A DNA stretch of 22,193 bases from Ichthyosporea sp. XGB-2017a (Eukaryota; Opisthokonta; Ichthyosporea), in the NCBI GenBank assembly GCA_002811675.1, contig PDIM01000063.1:13217-35409 (forward strand), given 5' to 3'. A model generated the notes under the pieces. It made no database searches. It saw nothing but the letters and a program-made list of their open reading frames with translations, and had not been told where the DNA came from. Of this stretch, positions 7,801-16,760 are shown piece after piece. The number at the start of each line of letters is the position of its first letter. The stretch's first letter is position 1. The position numbers and the translations under genes were made by a program.

Positions 7801-10800
7801 TTCAGACAGCATATCAATATTGCACATTGAGGCAATTGTACTTATTCTTCGACACAAAAACCCAGCAAGCAAGTAAAATTTGTGCTTTTCTGCTTCTTTT
7901 ACACAGGCATTGAACATGGACAGGGAATTCATCGTAGAACTTTTTTGATATTCTTGTTCGGCAATAAGGCCTTCGTAACGAATCTTAAAGAATGGATTCA
8001 ATTCACAAACGGGTTTAAAGCTATCTATAAATGTTTGCAAATACTCAGCAAACGAGGGTGATATTCGCTTCTCGCTACTCACCACTCGCTCTTCTTCATT
8101 CGCTAGTATTTTGGCAAACGGGCGAGTAAACATGTACACAAAGAAAGGGGACATTCCTGCAGCTCCTGCTACTTTTTCATCGATTTCATTTGCCGCCAAA
8201 TTGTCAGCCACACAATACTCCCCGTGGTGTACAAGTAATTCCATCTCGATAATAAACATAGCACCTCTTGTTAATGGATCTCCGTCTGCCAAACAGCTAA
8301 TGTATGATGGAATCTTTCTGTATACAAAGAATTCACCATTGTCGCCTTTGTCACCGAATCTCCGACTTATATTCAACATGTAATATATCGCTTCCATGTT
8401 CTTGAAGAACATCATTTGCTCCACGAGAGGACGCCATACGGTCACCTTCATTCCCAAAGAGGACCTCAGCCTACTAAGGTCACATCCCCTGGCGATCGAA
8501 ATCCAGCACCAGAATGCACCAGCATAAAGCTGAGTGCTTAAATCGCCAGCATCTACTCCATATTCATATGCCCTGTGATGACGTGTGGCAACGACTTCCA
8601 AATTATCCGTGCCGTAAAGGCTAGTAAGGCCGTCACAATTAAGTCCGAAACTACACTGGAAGTAGTCATCTGAAAAACGTTGCACAATTTTCCTACCAGC
8701 ACCACTCAACGCAACTCCAGACGCATACATTCCCTGGAATCCCGCCCTCGCAAACCCGTGAAGACACATACAAGCACCACATCCTCCACTTACCCGTCCA
8801 TGCTTCAAATGCAAAAAAAAAAGCATGGCTGGCAAGAAGGTATAAAGTGGAAAGTTACCCGTCATGTACGCAGCAGGCACAAGGTCCATGGTTACGCCGC
8901 CAAGAAGGTGGAGCTCTGGATCCTCTACAGACGGGAAGTTGATCAAATCTTCCGGCTTCAGTCCCTTACCTTCCATAAGCGTGTCAATCTGAAGGGTCAA
9001 ATTGCCGACATCTTCAAAGCTTGGGGCTGCCATGAAATCCACAAGATTGGTGAATAATGCAAATATTTTACATGCCACTTCGATGATGCGTTCCATCTTA
9101 TCAAAATGGTACAAGCATTGCATATATATTCTATACGCATATCCCTTTTCACACCGTGTGTTGGCAATTGACAGCAATGTCCGGAGACACGACTGGAATT
9201 CTTCCTCTTCGGGGTTTTTCAAAAGCCCTAGTGCTTGCAAGTTTACTCGGTACACTTTGAAAGCGATATCTCGAAATTCAGACTGCTCAATTGGGGTCTT
9301 AAGGTATTCTTGCAAAAGTGCCACCGCTGCAGAAGAGTAATAAAGAGACGTTTCCGCTGAAACAAGTTTACCTAACGAATCTTCTGCGGCAAGCCAGTTA
9401 CAGTAAATCACATTTTTAATCACTCTCTCATCCCCCGTCTTTACAATATCATCCACCACATTGTTAAAAAATGCAGACAGCCGAAGAAGCATGGTAAAAT
9501 CAGAAGCTCCTTTACTTTTTCCCGCCAAGGCAGAAGTACAGTCAGAAAATTTGTACATTTGGTCAATATTTGTCGCAATCGCAAGCGATTTGCATCTTAT
9601 TTCGTCTTCACTCATAGAATTCACAACCATTTCTTGGATTCGGTCATGATAAAATCGCAATTTCTTCACATTTCGTACGTTTAACAGTTCATTTGAAGAT
9701 TCTTCATTCTGGCTGTCAACCACTGCCAGTATTCTCTCAAGAATAGCACTACTCAGATCATTCTCAAATTCTTCATTTATCACACCACTTGAAGACATAT
9801 TATTCTTTGTCGGTGACAGTACAAAGTCTTTGTCGAATTCCGATCCGAAAAGAGACGCGTATTTAATGAACTCTTGCATATGCAAGGAATAACAGCGCAT
9901 CACACTGCTCCCATATTCAAATCCTGACACAGAAACAGGGTCTTTCTCGGCTTTTAAAGGCTCGCCAAGAACCCATTTAGATACAGATGCGTCATAAACA
10001 ATGTAGCCTTCACGTTCCATCATTATAAACGTATTCACAACATCGTACAGCACACCAGATGTGCTTTTGAACACAAAACGCGAAATTCTACTCAATTCAA
10101 GCCTATCGCGTATCCCCGTCTTTGCTTTCACAAACCCTTCAATATCAGACTCTGTTACTGGAACACAGTCAACGCATACTGAATCGATATCACTTAATTT
10201 GTTACTTTCACATAGAACATGAAACGGGTGGTCCGCAGACACTTCATCTTTCCGGTAAGATACAACTACTAAAATGTGTTTTGGTATAGCCAGCATACTT
10301 TCCATCACTTCCAGGGAATCAGAGTCAATCCACTGCACATCATCAAAAAATAAAACGGGGACTAAATAGTTGGAAAGACACTGAATGAATTCGGTAAAGC
10401 TCTCCAGTTGCTTGCGTTTCTTTGCTGAGAGATTTTCATTCACAACATCGCTTTTGGTAAATGTCACTAAAGCTTCAATATTGGGAGCAAATTCTCTAAG
10501 GACGTGACAATCGATGCGACGATTGCTCAGCACAGCCTTCTGAAAAGGACTCAAAATATTCTCAGGTAGCTTGCATACCTCATCAATTAAATGCGTCAGG
10601 CACATGGACCATGACAGAAACGGAAGGTGTCGGTTAAATGCATCACACTTGCTTTCGCACACAATAAACCGTGATCGCGCCAGTTGGTTTTGAAATTTCT
10701 GAAATAGAAATGACTTCCCGGTCCCACTAAGACCTCTAATCTTCACCAGTACGACATTATTTTTCATTTGTGTCGTCTTCATTAATGTATTCACTTTATC

Positions 10801-12255
10801 GTCGATTCCAAACAATACATGTGAAGAGAACCTGAGACTATTTACGTATTCCACGCGCGTGATACCACCCAACCCCAACAATCCTTCACCTTCTTCAGAG
10901 AGTGTCTGACCCACACGACCATCGTTTGAGTCCGCACTACAGCTAGACAACGGACAGACTCTATTTCCTAGTGATATGTTCAAATCTTCCGTCACACGGT
11001 AGCATGATTGATATCTCTTTGACGGTTTCTTTTTCAGCATCCTATTCACGATTTCACACAACCACAACGGGTATAGTTTCTTTTCCATATGAGCCGGTGG
11101 CCCTGCGCTTTCAAAGTTTTCATCAAGAACCACATCACGATCTTCTGCCTCATCACCATCTTCTTCTTTGATAACTAAATCCCCGGAAACGATAGCAGCC
11201 ATCTTCTGAGATGTCTTCGCACCTTTATAATTTATCACCCCTGAATCACTACTCAAAACAGAATCTGCAACTCCGGCGTCGTTCCGAGGCACGCCTGTCA
11301 CATACTCAGCACCATTAATATCCGGAAACACCTTCCTCAAATGTGCCAACACAACCTCTTCCCCGCTTAACTCTGAACTAAACGGAAGTCCTCCCGTAAG
11401 CATCCGGAAGAAGATCAATCCAAGACTATAAACATCCATCGAGTAGTTAATAAACCCTCCCAAACGTGAAAACGTTTCCGGGCTATGGTACAGAATACTC
11501 TCCTCATCACCCCTCAACCCTCCACTACAGAACACCTCTCCATGTCTCCCTGCACATCCAAACTCTCCTATCCTCACCCCATATGTCCTTTCCTGAAACC
11601 CTCCTTCTTCTCTTCTTGCCTCAATAAAGATACAACTCGGTTTCAGATTCAAATGAACAATCCCTTTCGCGTGGATCGCCGTCACTGCCTCCAGAACACT
11701 CGTGCCCAGAGCTCCGAATCCCGCCACCTCCATCCTCCGATACGCAGCCAACTTGGCACTATCGTCCTGCATTATATCACACAACCTCCGCATATTTGAT
11801 GACTCTTCAATATCCTCCAGGAAAATCCCACACACACCGCTACTATCCATGTCGGCATTATTTCGTCCACATACAAACCCAAACACTTCAGGCGCAACAG
11901 CAATTCCGTTCACAAACACTTCACCAAGTCGCCCTAAGATGTCGTACTCATTTCGTGCAAGTACGTACGGGCTCAACATACCAATCTCCCCAGTATTAAA
12001 ACCAGAATTGGAGGTGGAGGGGTCCAAGTGAGCATCATTAAAGTGTTTGTGATCAACGTATAGTCGCAATAGACATGTCTTCTTAATCTTACGATGAGAG
12101 ATCCTGTAACAATGAGAATACACGGAATCCCCTACACGTTCTATACTTAGCGTCACCAGATGCGAATGGTAATCATGTCGAATCAATATATCTTGTATAA
12201 AATCAGAGAGATTTACATGATGCACATGATCACCATCTCCTTCCTTCACCTTCAT
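4846..12255 (-). CDS. Group X-type hybrid histidine kinase with degenerate protein kinase domain
   Basis: This 2,469-residue intronless protein has a clear domain order. A serine/threonine kinase-like domain (about 1-440) has HLNLKP with Asn203 where the catalytic Asp is expected and EFG (231-233) in place of DFG, so it is probably a pseudokinase. An AAA/STAND-type ATPase follows, with Walker A GLSGTGKS (508-515, Lys514) and Walker B VLFFDD (Asp638, Asp639). A long helical TPR-like middle region precedes a GAF domain (about 1585-1825) that carries a roughly 75-residue low-complexity, Cys-containing insert. Then come a short coiled coil and a PAS-like segment (about 1850-1890). HisKA has the H-box CHELRNPLNG (His2029); the HATPase has N-box NLLSNAIKF near 2147, VEDTGIGL and GTGLGL near 2226. 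The receiver has acidic Asp2342-2344, phospho-acceptor Asp2399 in FMDLTMPLMDG and Lys2451. Order and length match fungal Mak2/Mak3/Chk1-type stress sensors, which signal through a phosphotransfer protein. No membrane segment was seen. A TATATA motif near 12441-12447 may be its promoter. Confidence 0.95.
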   Translation of the reverse strand: MKVKEGDGDHVHHVNLSDFIQDILIRHDYHSHLVTLSIERVGDSVYSHCYRISHRKIKKTCLLRLYVDHKHFNDAHLDPSTSNSGFNTGEIGMLSPYVLARNEYDILGRLGEVFVNGIAVAPEVFGFVCGRNNADMDSSGVCGIFLEDIEESSNMRRLCDIMQDDSAKLAAYRRMEVAGFGALGTSVLEAVTAIHAKGIVHLNLKPSCIFIEARREEGGFQERTYGVRIGEFGCAGRHGEVFCSGGLRGDEESILYHSPETFSRLGGFINYSMDVYSLGLIFFRMLTGGLPFSSELSGEEVVLAHLRKVFPDINGAEYVTGVPRNDAGVADSVLSSDSGVINYKGAKTSQKMAAIVSGDLVIKEEDGDEAEDRDVVLDENFESAGPPAHMEKKLYPLWLCEIVNRMLKKKPSKRYQSCYRVTEDLNISLGNRVCPLSSCSADSNDGRVGQTLSEEGEGLLGLGGITRVEYVNSLRFSSHVLFGIDDKVNTLMKTTQMKNNVVLVKIRGLSGTGKSFLFQKFQNQLARSRFIVCESKCDAFNRHLPFLSWSMCLTHLIDEVCKLPENILSPFQKAVLSNRRIDCHVLREFAPNIEALVTFTKSDVVNENLSAKKRKQLESFTEFIQCLSNYLVPVLFFDDVQWIDSDSLEVMESMLAIPKHILVVVSYRKDEVSADHPFHVLCESNKLSDIDSVCVDCVPVTESDIEGFVKAKTGIRDRLELSRISRFVFKSTSGVLYDVVNTFIMMEREGYIVYDASVSKWVLGEPLKAEKDPVSVSGFEYGSSVMRCYSLHMQEFIKYASLFGSEFDKDFVLSPTKNNMSSSGVINEEFENDLSSAILERILAVVDSQNEESSNELLNVRNVKKLRFYHDRIQEMVVNSMSEDEIRCKSLAIATNIDQMYKFSDCTSALAGKSKGASDFTMLLRLSAFFNNVVDDIVKTGDERVIKNVIYCNWLAAEDSLGKLVSAETSLYYSSAAVALLQEYLKTPIEQSEFRDIAFKVYRVNLQALGLLKNPEEEEFQSCLRTLLSIANTRCEKGYAYRIYMQCLYHFDKMERIIEVACKIFALFTNLVDFMAAPSFEDVGNLTLQIDTLMEGKGLKPEDLINFPSVEDPELHLLGGVTMDLVPAAYMTGNFPLYTFLPAMLFFLHLKHGRVSGGCGACMCLHGFARAGFQGMYASGVALSGAGRKIVQRFSDDYFQCSFGLNCDGLTSLYGTDNLEVVATRHHRAYEYGVDAGDLSTQLYAGAFWCWISIARGCDLSRLRSSLGMKVTVWRPLVEQMMFFKNMEAIYYMLNISRRFGDKGDNGEFFVYRKIPSYISCLADGDPLTRGAMFIIEMELLVHHGEYCVADNLAANEIDEKVAGAAGMSPFFVYMFTRPFAKILANEEERVVSSEKRISPSFAEYLQTFIDSFKPVCELNPFFKIRYEGLIAEQEYQKSSTMNSLSMFNACVKEAEKHKFYLLAGFLCRRISTIASMCNIDMLSEHALERSSAFYSTAGFCEDDAYGKNGNEEDSAVFSGGKNASCDSVPAPVAGKMLNLMRPVKEISSSHIGSAVGIGKRKSDFMEVLDAGFISNIMMAISHSVSVKDLKTASIEYIMKYTGAQKAALFLVQKDSRKTGCGGKDTNPWYNVHSANGVPFVLHGLSTDGVCIVDEDELVSSRFSSSYPAGVVSYVARTKQTYHYVEGMRRHVESTKESRKLGRGVSLESRDEYQTVSSIDGGFRVRESLSSSANQEAECVDNCSVPCLTSKNSSTSLVQDTLREKYFQDNSVEEFVCIPLLCRNELSGIFYVERSTDGFKFESSSLTFLENLAIQVAVSIQNAYLYEELEMKVEERAQALKEKEKTASEMAFLLTTLMEHTKYGLVAARQNGEVILLNSELANIFDLPLVMDAYAQQNVKDILKRLITEQRNEALVSDAIMIDSASGKISVNPGRAGVNGIVDEADYLSMDFHLFLNVVFQIVDSNEKYIEPFDILVDGKTYFSVVYLNLKSGIKIVSIEDRTEKFKENELRQKMAIQARDDFLAFMCHELRNPLNGTMGLAEILSESSLSDFQREYVTHIGESCSHMATIVNDVLDFSKLEAAKLLIEEEEVEVRELINQCIELQKAGLSKAGVELVGRVSEDVPAVVMMDRTRIRQLVINLLSNAIKFTLAGRVSVSVSLKVEKCVKQNQDSVTEEQMDKMDTSPKYLSFEVEDTGIGLSPESSSRLFSKYFQVRNDYTKRQSGTGLGLRICKGLVERMNGSIGVFSSLGKGSKFWFEIPLTLPSTTDAIQKAVTVEEKQPIVVESLNMEMKMSAGPSGSAVVTSKKAPCADEFSAKVSTASPGRSNVDSLEGTRALVVDDDKLCRLVASRYLTKVQVKVDVAVNGQEAVDMIKKGMMESGNSGQSDCGPYDIVFMDLTMPLMDGYTAISNIRSADINYLGPIVALSANAIASEKQKAFEAGSNYFLSKPCTSEQVIGVLQKALCPQ

Positions 12256-12526
12256 TTTTTTTCTTTTCTTAAAAAATCAAATCAAATCCCCCAACCTGAT
12301 GTCTTCCTCCGAATTATGAACAAATTCTACTTTATACTTGGTTAGCAGTCCATCCACCCTAACCCCTCTTTTTTTGTAAATTGTATCACGATCTAAATTT
12401 CACACCCCCGTTAATGCGACTATAAAACATGCGTAATTCCCATATATAGTATTTCTCAAGGAACCTCGGGCTCCCGTTATTTCCCAAATTTCCCAAGGGA
12501 CTTTCCATTTGATCACGTGTAGTGCT

Positions 12527-13163
12527 TTAGGTGAACTCAACACCTTCATACTGACTCTTCCTCCAGCACCACAGTCCCATCATCACCAATTACCGTAATA
12601 AACAACTCAACATGTCCTTCAAATTCAGTCGTCTTAAGTGCTAAAATATGTTAATCACCCGTTCCAGGAACAAACTTACACGAAGAAAAGCCCCGCGTCT
12701 TATCCTTTCCTTCCCATCTCCCTCCAATCGGAACCACCCTCACTTCCTTAGACTCCACATCCACCAACAGCAACAGATTCCCCCCTCGCTTCTCATCCAG
12801 ATCCTCATCATACGCATCTTTAGACACCCGTCTCGGTAAAAACACCCACATCTGGCACGCAGTTTATCATACCTCCATTTCCAATTCACGTGATTCACAT
12901 GCACACACTCCACTAGCCCCTCTCTCTTCCAACGGAATCCACTTCACTCACATCGGATCTCGACTCTCCACAACTTGCCCATCCCCAGCAGACGTCCATT
13001 CCTTCCCAAGCCCGCCAACAGTCAACTCAGGTCGTCCAGGATTTGTAAAATCTCGAACCATCCACTCATCTTTAAATCCTTTCCCACTCTTCCCATCTCC
13101 ATTTCCATCACCCAGAACATGCACCGGGGACAGATGGTACTCGTTCTTCTCCATATCCATCAA
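12527..13163 (-). pseudogene. Soluble calcium-activated nucleotidase (SCAN/CANT1-type apyrase), 5'-truncated pseudogene
   Basis: Read on the minus strand, family-typical segments appear in order. They are HVLGDGNGDG..KGFKDEW, ELTVGGLGKEWTSA, DPM then (after TGA at 12948-12950) VKWIPLEERG, HVNWKWRYDKLR in a shifted frame, MWVFLPRRVSKDAYDEDLDE, TRGFSSCKFVPGTGD, then after TAA (12651-12653) LALKTTEFEGHVE.FITVIG, and finally YEGVEFT with a stop at 12527-12529. These match the C-terminal half of animal and protist calcium-activated nucleotidases, which hydrolyse nucleoside di- and triphosphates. The N-terminal half is missing. There are at least two in-frame stops, frameshifts near 12900 and 12555, and a deletion of about 20 codons between the RYDKLR and MWVFLPRR segments. 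The homology stops close to the promoter of the divergent gene at 13299. It is not functional as it stands, and the number of lesions argues against sequencing error. Confidence 0.85.
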
Positions 13164-13197
13164 TTGCAGTTGCAGATGCAGATGGCCCTATTGATGG

Positions 13198-13205
13198 TAT
13201 AAAAG
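13198..13205 (+). promoter_or_regulatory. TATA box (TATAAAAG) of the gene at 13299
   Basis: TATAAAAG lies 101 bases before the chosen ATG and is followed by a long T-rich stretch (about 13224-13278). The same TATA plus T-rich leader arrangement recurs at the right edge of the window. Transcription would start about 25-30 bases downstream. Confidence 0.5.
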
Positions 13206-13298
13206 CTAACAGTTTCTTCAGATTTCGTTTTTCGTTTTTTTTTATTGTTTTTTCGTTTTTTTTTTTTTTTTCTTTTTGTTGAATCTGAAAAGTCTCTG

Positions 13299-14234
13299 AT
13301 GACGCAATCGGTGCGGGTTCTTTCTGCTGTACGTGACGGAGATGAAGGCGAAGGGGATCGTTTCAACTCTCCAAACCACATGAGGATCTACCATAGCGAG
13401 AGACTCCAGGAGAAGGACCGCATAAATGAAAAGCTACTCGTGTGTGTAGAGTCTTTGAATCCGATGATTCATGTTGTGTTTAGTCTCGTAGTGCAGTATT
13501 TTTCTATGGGGGAACTGTGTCACTTTTCGTGGACGTGCTATCTGTTTAAAGATATTGCCAATGCTGAAATACTTCACCGTCTACGGAAACTGAAGCTTCA
13601 ATTTTGCATTGCTTACCATTATGGCGACGATGGAAAAAGCATAGGTGAAAGTGGCGAAATGCCGCTTAGCTTTTATGGGTATGACACAGAATCCTGTAGT
13701 TGCGTGTTTGCTCCCAAAGGCGATGCAGGTGCGATTCAATTGAAAGAAATGTCTTTCTCCTCGGAAAAAGTAAAGCTCCGTGTTAAGATATGCATCGATG
13801 CAAGCTCATCCTCGGATACTACCAACTGCCCTGACATTCCTGAACAGGTCTTTCTTGATGAATGGGATCCCAGTAATAATGACGCCTTTATAAATTTGCA
13901 CCAAGAGCGGTTTAAAGAGTTTCACAAACAGCAGTTGAAATATTTGGACCAAAACCGGCGGCTAAGAATCACTGAAGGCCAGATGGAATTGTATGACACC
14001 TTGAAGAATGGTAACCAGTATGCACATTGCAGGGTTGTATCCAAAGAAGAAAAAAATTGTACAGTGTCATACGAATTTGTAGACTCTGTATTATGTTCGA
14101 TAAGTCCAGGGGGTTCAAGATGCTTAACCAAGGTCGGTAATTTTAAACTGATATCCGTTTCAGTCGGCAAACGGGAACTTTTAAGATGCTTGTACGGCAC
14201 GGAATATTTGGAATATCTTGAACGCAAACGATGA
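13299..14234 (+). CDS. Uncharacterised protein with possible F-box-like segment
   Basis: I chose the ATG at 13299, giving 311 residues; the frame can be extended back to 13245, but that would translate the T-rich leader into a Phe-rich stretch. Residues about 57-96 (a hydrophobic helix, then YFSMGELCHFSWTCYLFKDI and a Leu/Arg helix) resemble the Leu..L..C..F.....A pattern of F-box motifs, which bind Skp1 in SCF ubiquitin ligases. The rest is globular, mixed helix and strand, with a KEFHKQQLKYLDQNRRLR helix near 205-225 and beta-like stretches at the end. There is no signal peptide or membrane segment. No known substrate-binding repeat (WD40, LRR) is visible. The F-box call is inference; it may simply be an orphan protein. 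It is divergent from the apyrase pseudogene. Confidence 0.6.
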   Translation: MTQSVRVLSAVRDGDEGEGDRFNSPNHMRIYHSERLQEKDRINEKLLVCVESLNPMIHVVFSLVVQYFSMGELCHFSWTCYLFKDIANAEILHRLRKLKLQFCIAYHYGDDGKSIGESGEMPLSFYGYDTESCSCVFAPKGDAGAIQLKEMSFSSEKVKLRVKICIDASSSSDTTNCPDIPEQVFLDEWDPSNNDAFINLHQERFKEFHKQQLKYLDQNRRLRITEGQMELYDTLKNGNQYAHCRVVSKEEKNCTVSYEFVDSVLCSISPGGSRCLTKVGNFKLISVSVGKRELLRCLYGTEYLEYLERKR

Positions 14235-14939
14235 GAAAAGGAAGAGTCTTGGGAAAAAACTCCCAAAGGGCTTAGAAGGATAAATACAGAGCATTTATTG
14301 TCTGTTTAGAAATGCTTGTATTTCTCGTGGTCCATAATATTAAAATGCGACAATTTCACTCGCAAAGGAGACCTTAATTGAAAAGTTGATAATACATATG
14401 TGTAAAATGACAATTTGATCATAACAAAATTGTTTTAGGTGTTAGTTTGCTCTGCTTTATTACGTAACAGAGCAAAAGACAAAAACCTGTATGAATTAAG
14501 AATCCCAAAGTCTTGACACCGCTGTTGAATGAAATGAAATGCAATGAACAAACCCGTTCCTTCAAACAAGCTACTGTACTTCAAACAAGGCTCCAAAACC
14601 CTCAAGGAGGAAATGGTGCACGTGGTCAAGCAAGGGTACATGTAGGGTTACACTTAGAAGAGGGTATTGTGAAGCCGAATTAAACGCCCTATGATTGGAC
14701 AAAAGCACATCAGGAAGTCAAATAAAGAGCCCTGATTGGCCAGAATTGAAACATTTTGTTTTTGTTAAAAAAAAGAAAATAAAAAAAAATATATTTTTGT
14801 TGCTTTTTGGTTATCACTTATCTTTTAATTTTTTGGAAGATTTTTTAAATTGGTTTTGTAAGATCGAAAGAGATTTATTAACAACAATAGAAAACAGGTC
14901 AATCAAATACAGGCGGAAGAATTTTTTTAAAGTAGGAAA
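14235..14939. other. Intergenic region upstream of diphosphomevalonate decarboxylase
   Basis: This 705-base stretch contains no convincing gene. Short open frames lack any recognisable motif. It holds two inverted CCAAT boxes (annotated separately) and an AT-rich, T-rich leader from about 14755 to 14870 before the ATG at 14940. Confidence 0.6.
14693..14739 (+). promoter_or_regulatory. Pair of inverted CCAAT boxes upstream of the decarboxylase gene
   Basis: GATTGG occurs at 14693-14698 and again at 14734-14739, 41 bases apart and about 200-245 bases upstream of the ATG. ATTGG is the reverse of CCAAT, the binding site of the NF-Y/HAP complex, which is known to co-regulate sterol genes in several eukaryotes. 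Occupancy here is inference. Confidence 0.35.
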
Positions 14940-16238
14940 ATGGCTGTAACTGAAGGAACATCTAAAGTGGTGACATGCTCAGCGCCCGTGAATATAGCAG
15001 TGATCAAATACTGGGGTAAGCGGAATGAAGACATCATTCTCCCAATTAACTCCTCACTGAGCGGTACTTTGAATCAGGCATCTTTAAAGACAACCACCAG
15101 TGCTATGTACAGCACAGATTTCACAGAGGATTGCATCTGGTTGAATGGGACCAAGCAGGATGTCAACAACAAGCGCATCCAGAGCGTGTTGCGCGCAATC
15201 AAAGAAAAGGCCCTCCAAAAACATTCGTCATCAGAATCATCAACAACAACACTGATCCCCTCAGACACTATCCGCAACGCTCATGTACACATTTGCTCTG
15301 AAAATAGTTTCCCAACGGCGGCGGGATTAGCTTCGTCCGCGTCTGGTTATGCTTGTATGGTGGCCACTCTGGCCAAGCTCTATGGCTTGTGGGATGGCGT
15401 CGAGAATAACAGTAATGGCGATATCACTATGAGTGCCCTGTCCCAGATTGCTCGTGTTGGTTCTGGCTCAGCGTGTCGGAGTATGTTTGGTGGGTTTGTG
15501 GCTTGGGAAGCAGGCGTGGAGGAGGATGGAAGCGATAGTTTGGCTGTACAGGTGACTGACGAACACCAGTGGCCTGAAATGGAAGTGTTGGTCTGTGTAG
15601 TGTCTGATAGCAAAAAAAGTACTAGCAGCACAAGTGGGATGCAGACAACAGTTAACACTAGCGAGCTAATTGAACATCGCGCAAAAGAAGTTGTTCCTCG
15701 ACGCATGAAGGAGATTGAGAAGGCAATCAAGGAGAAAGATTTTGAGACGTTTGGAAAGATTACAATGCAAGATAGCAACCAGTTTCACGCGTGTTGCATG
15801 GATACTTACCCACCGATTTATTATATGAATGATGTCTCTAAATTTCTAGTGAGGTTAGTGACAGAGTTTAACCGCATAGAGGGTGGTATCAAAGCTGCAT
15901 ACACGTTTGATGCGGGCCCAAATGCTGTTATTTATGCCCTCAAGGATGACATGAAAAAGCTCGTAGCTATCATTAACGCCTTTTTCAAGCCCCAAGATAG
16001 CAAGTCGACTTTCTACAGAGGAATGGATGCGGAAGCGTCTGCCCCAGAACTGAAGGAAGAACCAACTGAATTACTTCGTGCACTGTTTAAGTCAGGAACC
16101 CTTGAACGGGAACTGGTTGAAGGAAAACTCAAATACTTGATCCATACTAACTTGGGACCAGGGCCTTTGGTAGTGACAGATGAAAAGCAACACTTGCTGG
16201 AGCAAAGTACTGGAATGCCTGCAGCGCAAGTCGAATGA
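14940..16238 (+). CDS. MVD1: Diphosphomevalonate decarboxylase
   Basis: This 432-residue protein is a GHMP kinase-family enzyme that converts mevalonate diphosphate to isopentenyl diphosphate with ATP, the last step of the mevalonate pathway to sterols and other isoprenoids. The N terminus contains SAPVNIAVIKYWGKR (Lys23 in the substrate site). The ATP-binding GHMP loop FPTAAGLASSASG starts near Pro125. SGSACRSMFGGF supplies Ser175, Ser177 and Arg180, and TFDAGPNAVIYAL carries the catalytic Asp at 324. All key residues seen in the yeast enzyme are present. It is somewhat longer than the usual ~400 residues, with extra sequence near residues 90-105 and at the C terminus. It is intronless, and the ATG has a good AAAATGG context. 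AATAAA lies just after the stop. Upstream CCAAT boxes could link it to sterol regulation. Confidence 0.97.
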   Translation: MAVTEGTSKVVTCSAPVNIAVIKYWGKRNEDIILPINSSLSGTLNQASLKTTTSAMYSTDFTEDCIWLNGTKQDVNNKRIQSVLRAIKEKALQKHSSSESSTTTLIPSDTIRNAHVHICSENSFPTAAGLASSASGYACMVATLAKLYGLWDGVENNSNGDITMSALSQIARVGSGSACRSMFGGFVAWEAGVEEDGSDSLAVQVTDEHQWPEMEVLVCVVSDSKKSTSSTSGMQTTVNTSELIEHRAKEVVPRRMKEIEKAIKEKDFETFGKITMQDSNQFHACCMDTYPPIYYMNDVSKFLVRLVTEFNRIEGGIKAAYTFDAGPNAVIYALKDDMKKLVAIINAFFKPQDSKSTFYRGMDAEASAPELKEEPTELLRALFKSGTLERELVEGKLKYLIHTNLGPGPLVVTDEKQHLLEQSTGMPAAQVE

Positions 16239-16243
16239 AGAAT

Positions 16244-16249
16244 AATAAA
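16244..16249 (+). terminator. Poly(A) signal AATAAA after the decarboxylase gene
   Basis: AATAAA begins six bases after the TGA stop, in a run AATAATAAAT. Its closeness to the stop implies a very short 3' untranslated region. The next gene-like sequence on the opposite strand ends only about 60 bases further on. Confidence 0.5.
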
Positions 16250-16305
16250 TACTGGATCTTTTATTTAACTGAGTACGTGCAGGTGGTTTTTGTTCTTGGG
16301 TGGGC

Positions 16306-16760
16306 TTATTCGAAGTCTTCTTCAAACATAATTTGTTTATTGACCCCGCAGGTGTTCAATCTGACAGACGCCAATGTGTTTTGGAGGATTGTCACTAGCT
16401 GCACCTTTTTCCCTTCGCCCTCTGGGCAGTCCTCGTTGTCGGGATAGTGAGTAGCATACACCCGGCCTTCAACCGGAGCTCCCTCACAACCAGTAGAGTT
16501 ACGGACGAGCTTATAGGAACCTCTCTCGGAATCAAGCAGGCATTTATCCTATCCTCACTGACATGGCTTTGGCCAATGAGAAACTTGCAGTCCGTATCGT
16601 TGTAGGTGTACCGGTAGACGTAGTCGTCTCCAATCACGTACTTGTGAGCAATCTCATTATCAAAATTTGTAGTTAAAAACATCTCAGTTTTGTCTTTTAA
16701 TACAATGTGCTCGCTGAGTGCCGTCGAACCAATAAGAGTAAGTTATTCCTTTTCTCATTC
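16306..16760 (-). pseudogene. Broken paralogue of the small secreted protein at 18097-18606
   Basis: Reading the minus strand, the segments EHIVLKDKTEMFLTTNFDNE, YTYNDTDCKFLIGQ, VSEDRINACL, ERGSYKLV, GRVYATHYPDNEDC, GKKVQL, TLASVRLNTCG and a terminal EEDFE follow the intact paralogue in order. The stop is at 16306-16308. The reading frame changes once near 16530-16540, between the NACL and ERGSYKL segments, and again near 16735 upstream of EHIVLKD. There the signal peptide of the intact copy is shortened to a few residues. The four cysteines that can be compared are conserved. The gene is therefore a decayed duplicate without a working secretion signal. It forms the left half of a divergent pair with the plus-strand pseudogene at 16944. 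Confidence 0.85.

Noticed and set aside
5222-12031. Many plus-strand open frames of 60-150 codons inside the kinase gene
   Set aside because: All are antisense shadows of the histidine kinase and show no domain or start-site support.
13245-13298. Upstream extension of the F-box-like gene with a Phe-rich start that mimics a signal peptide
   Set aside because: It is a translation of the T-rich leader. The ATG at 13299 is better placed after the TATA box and leader.
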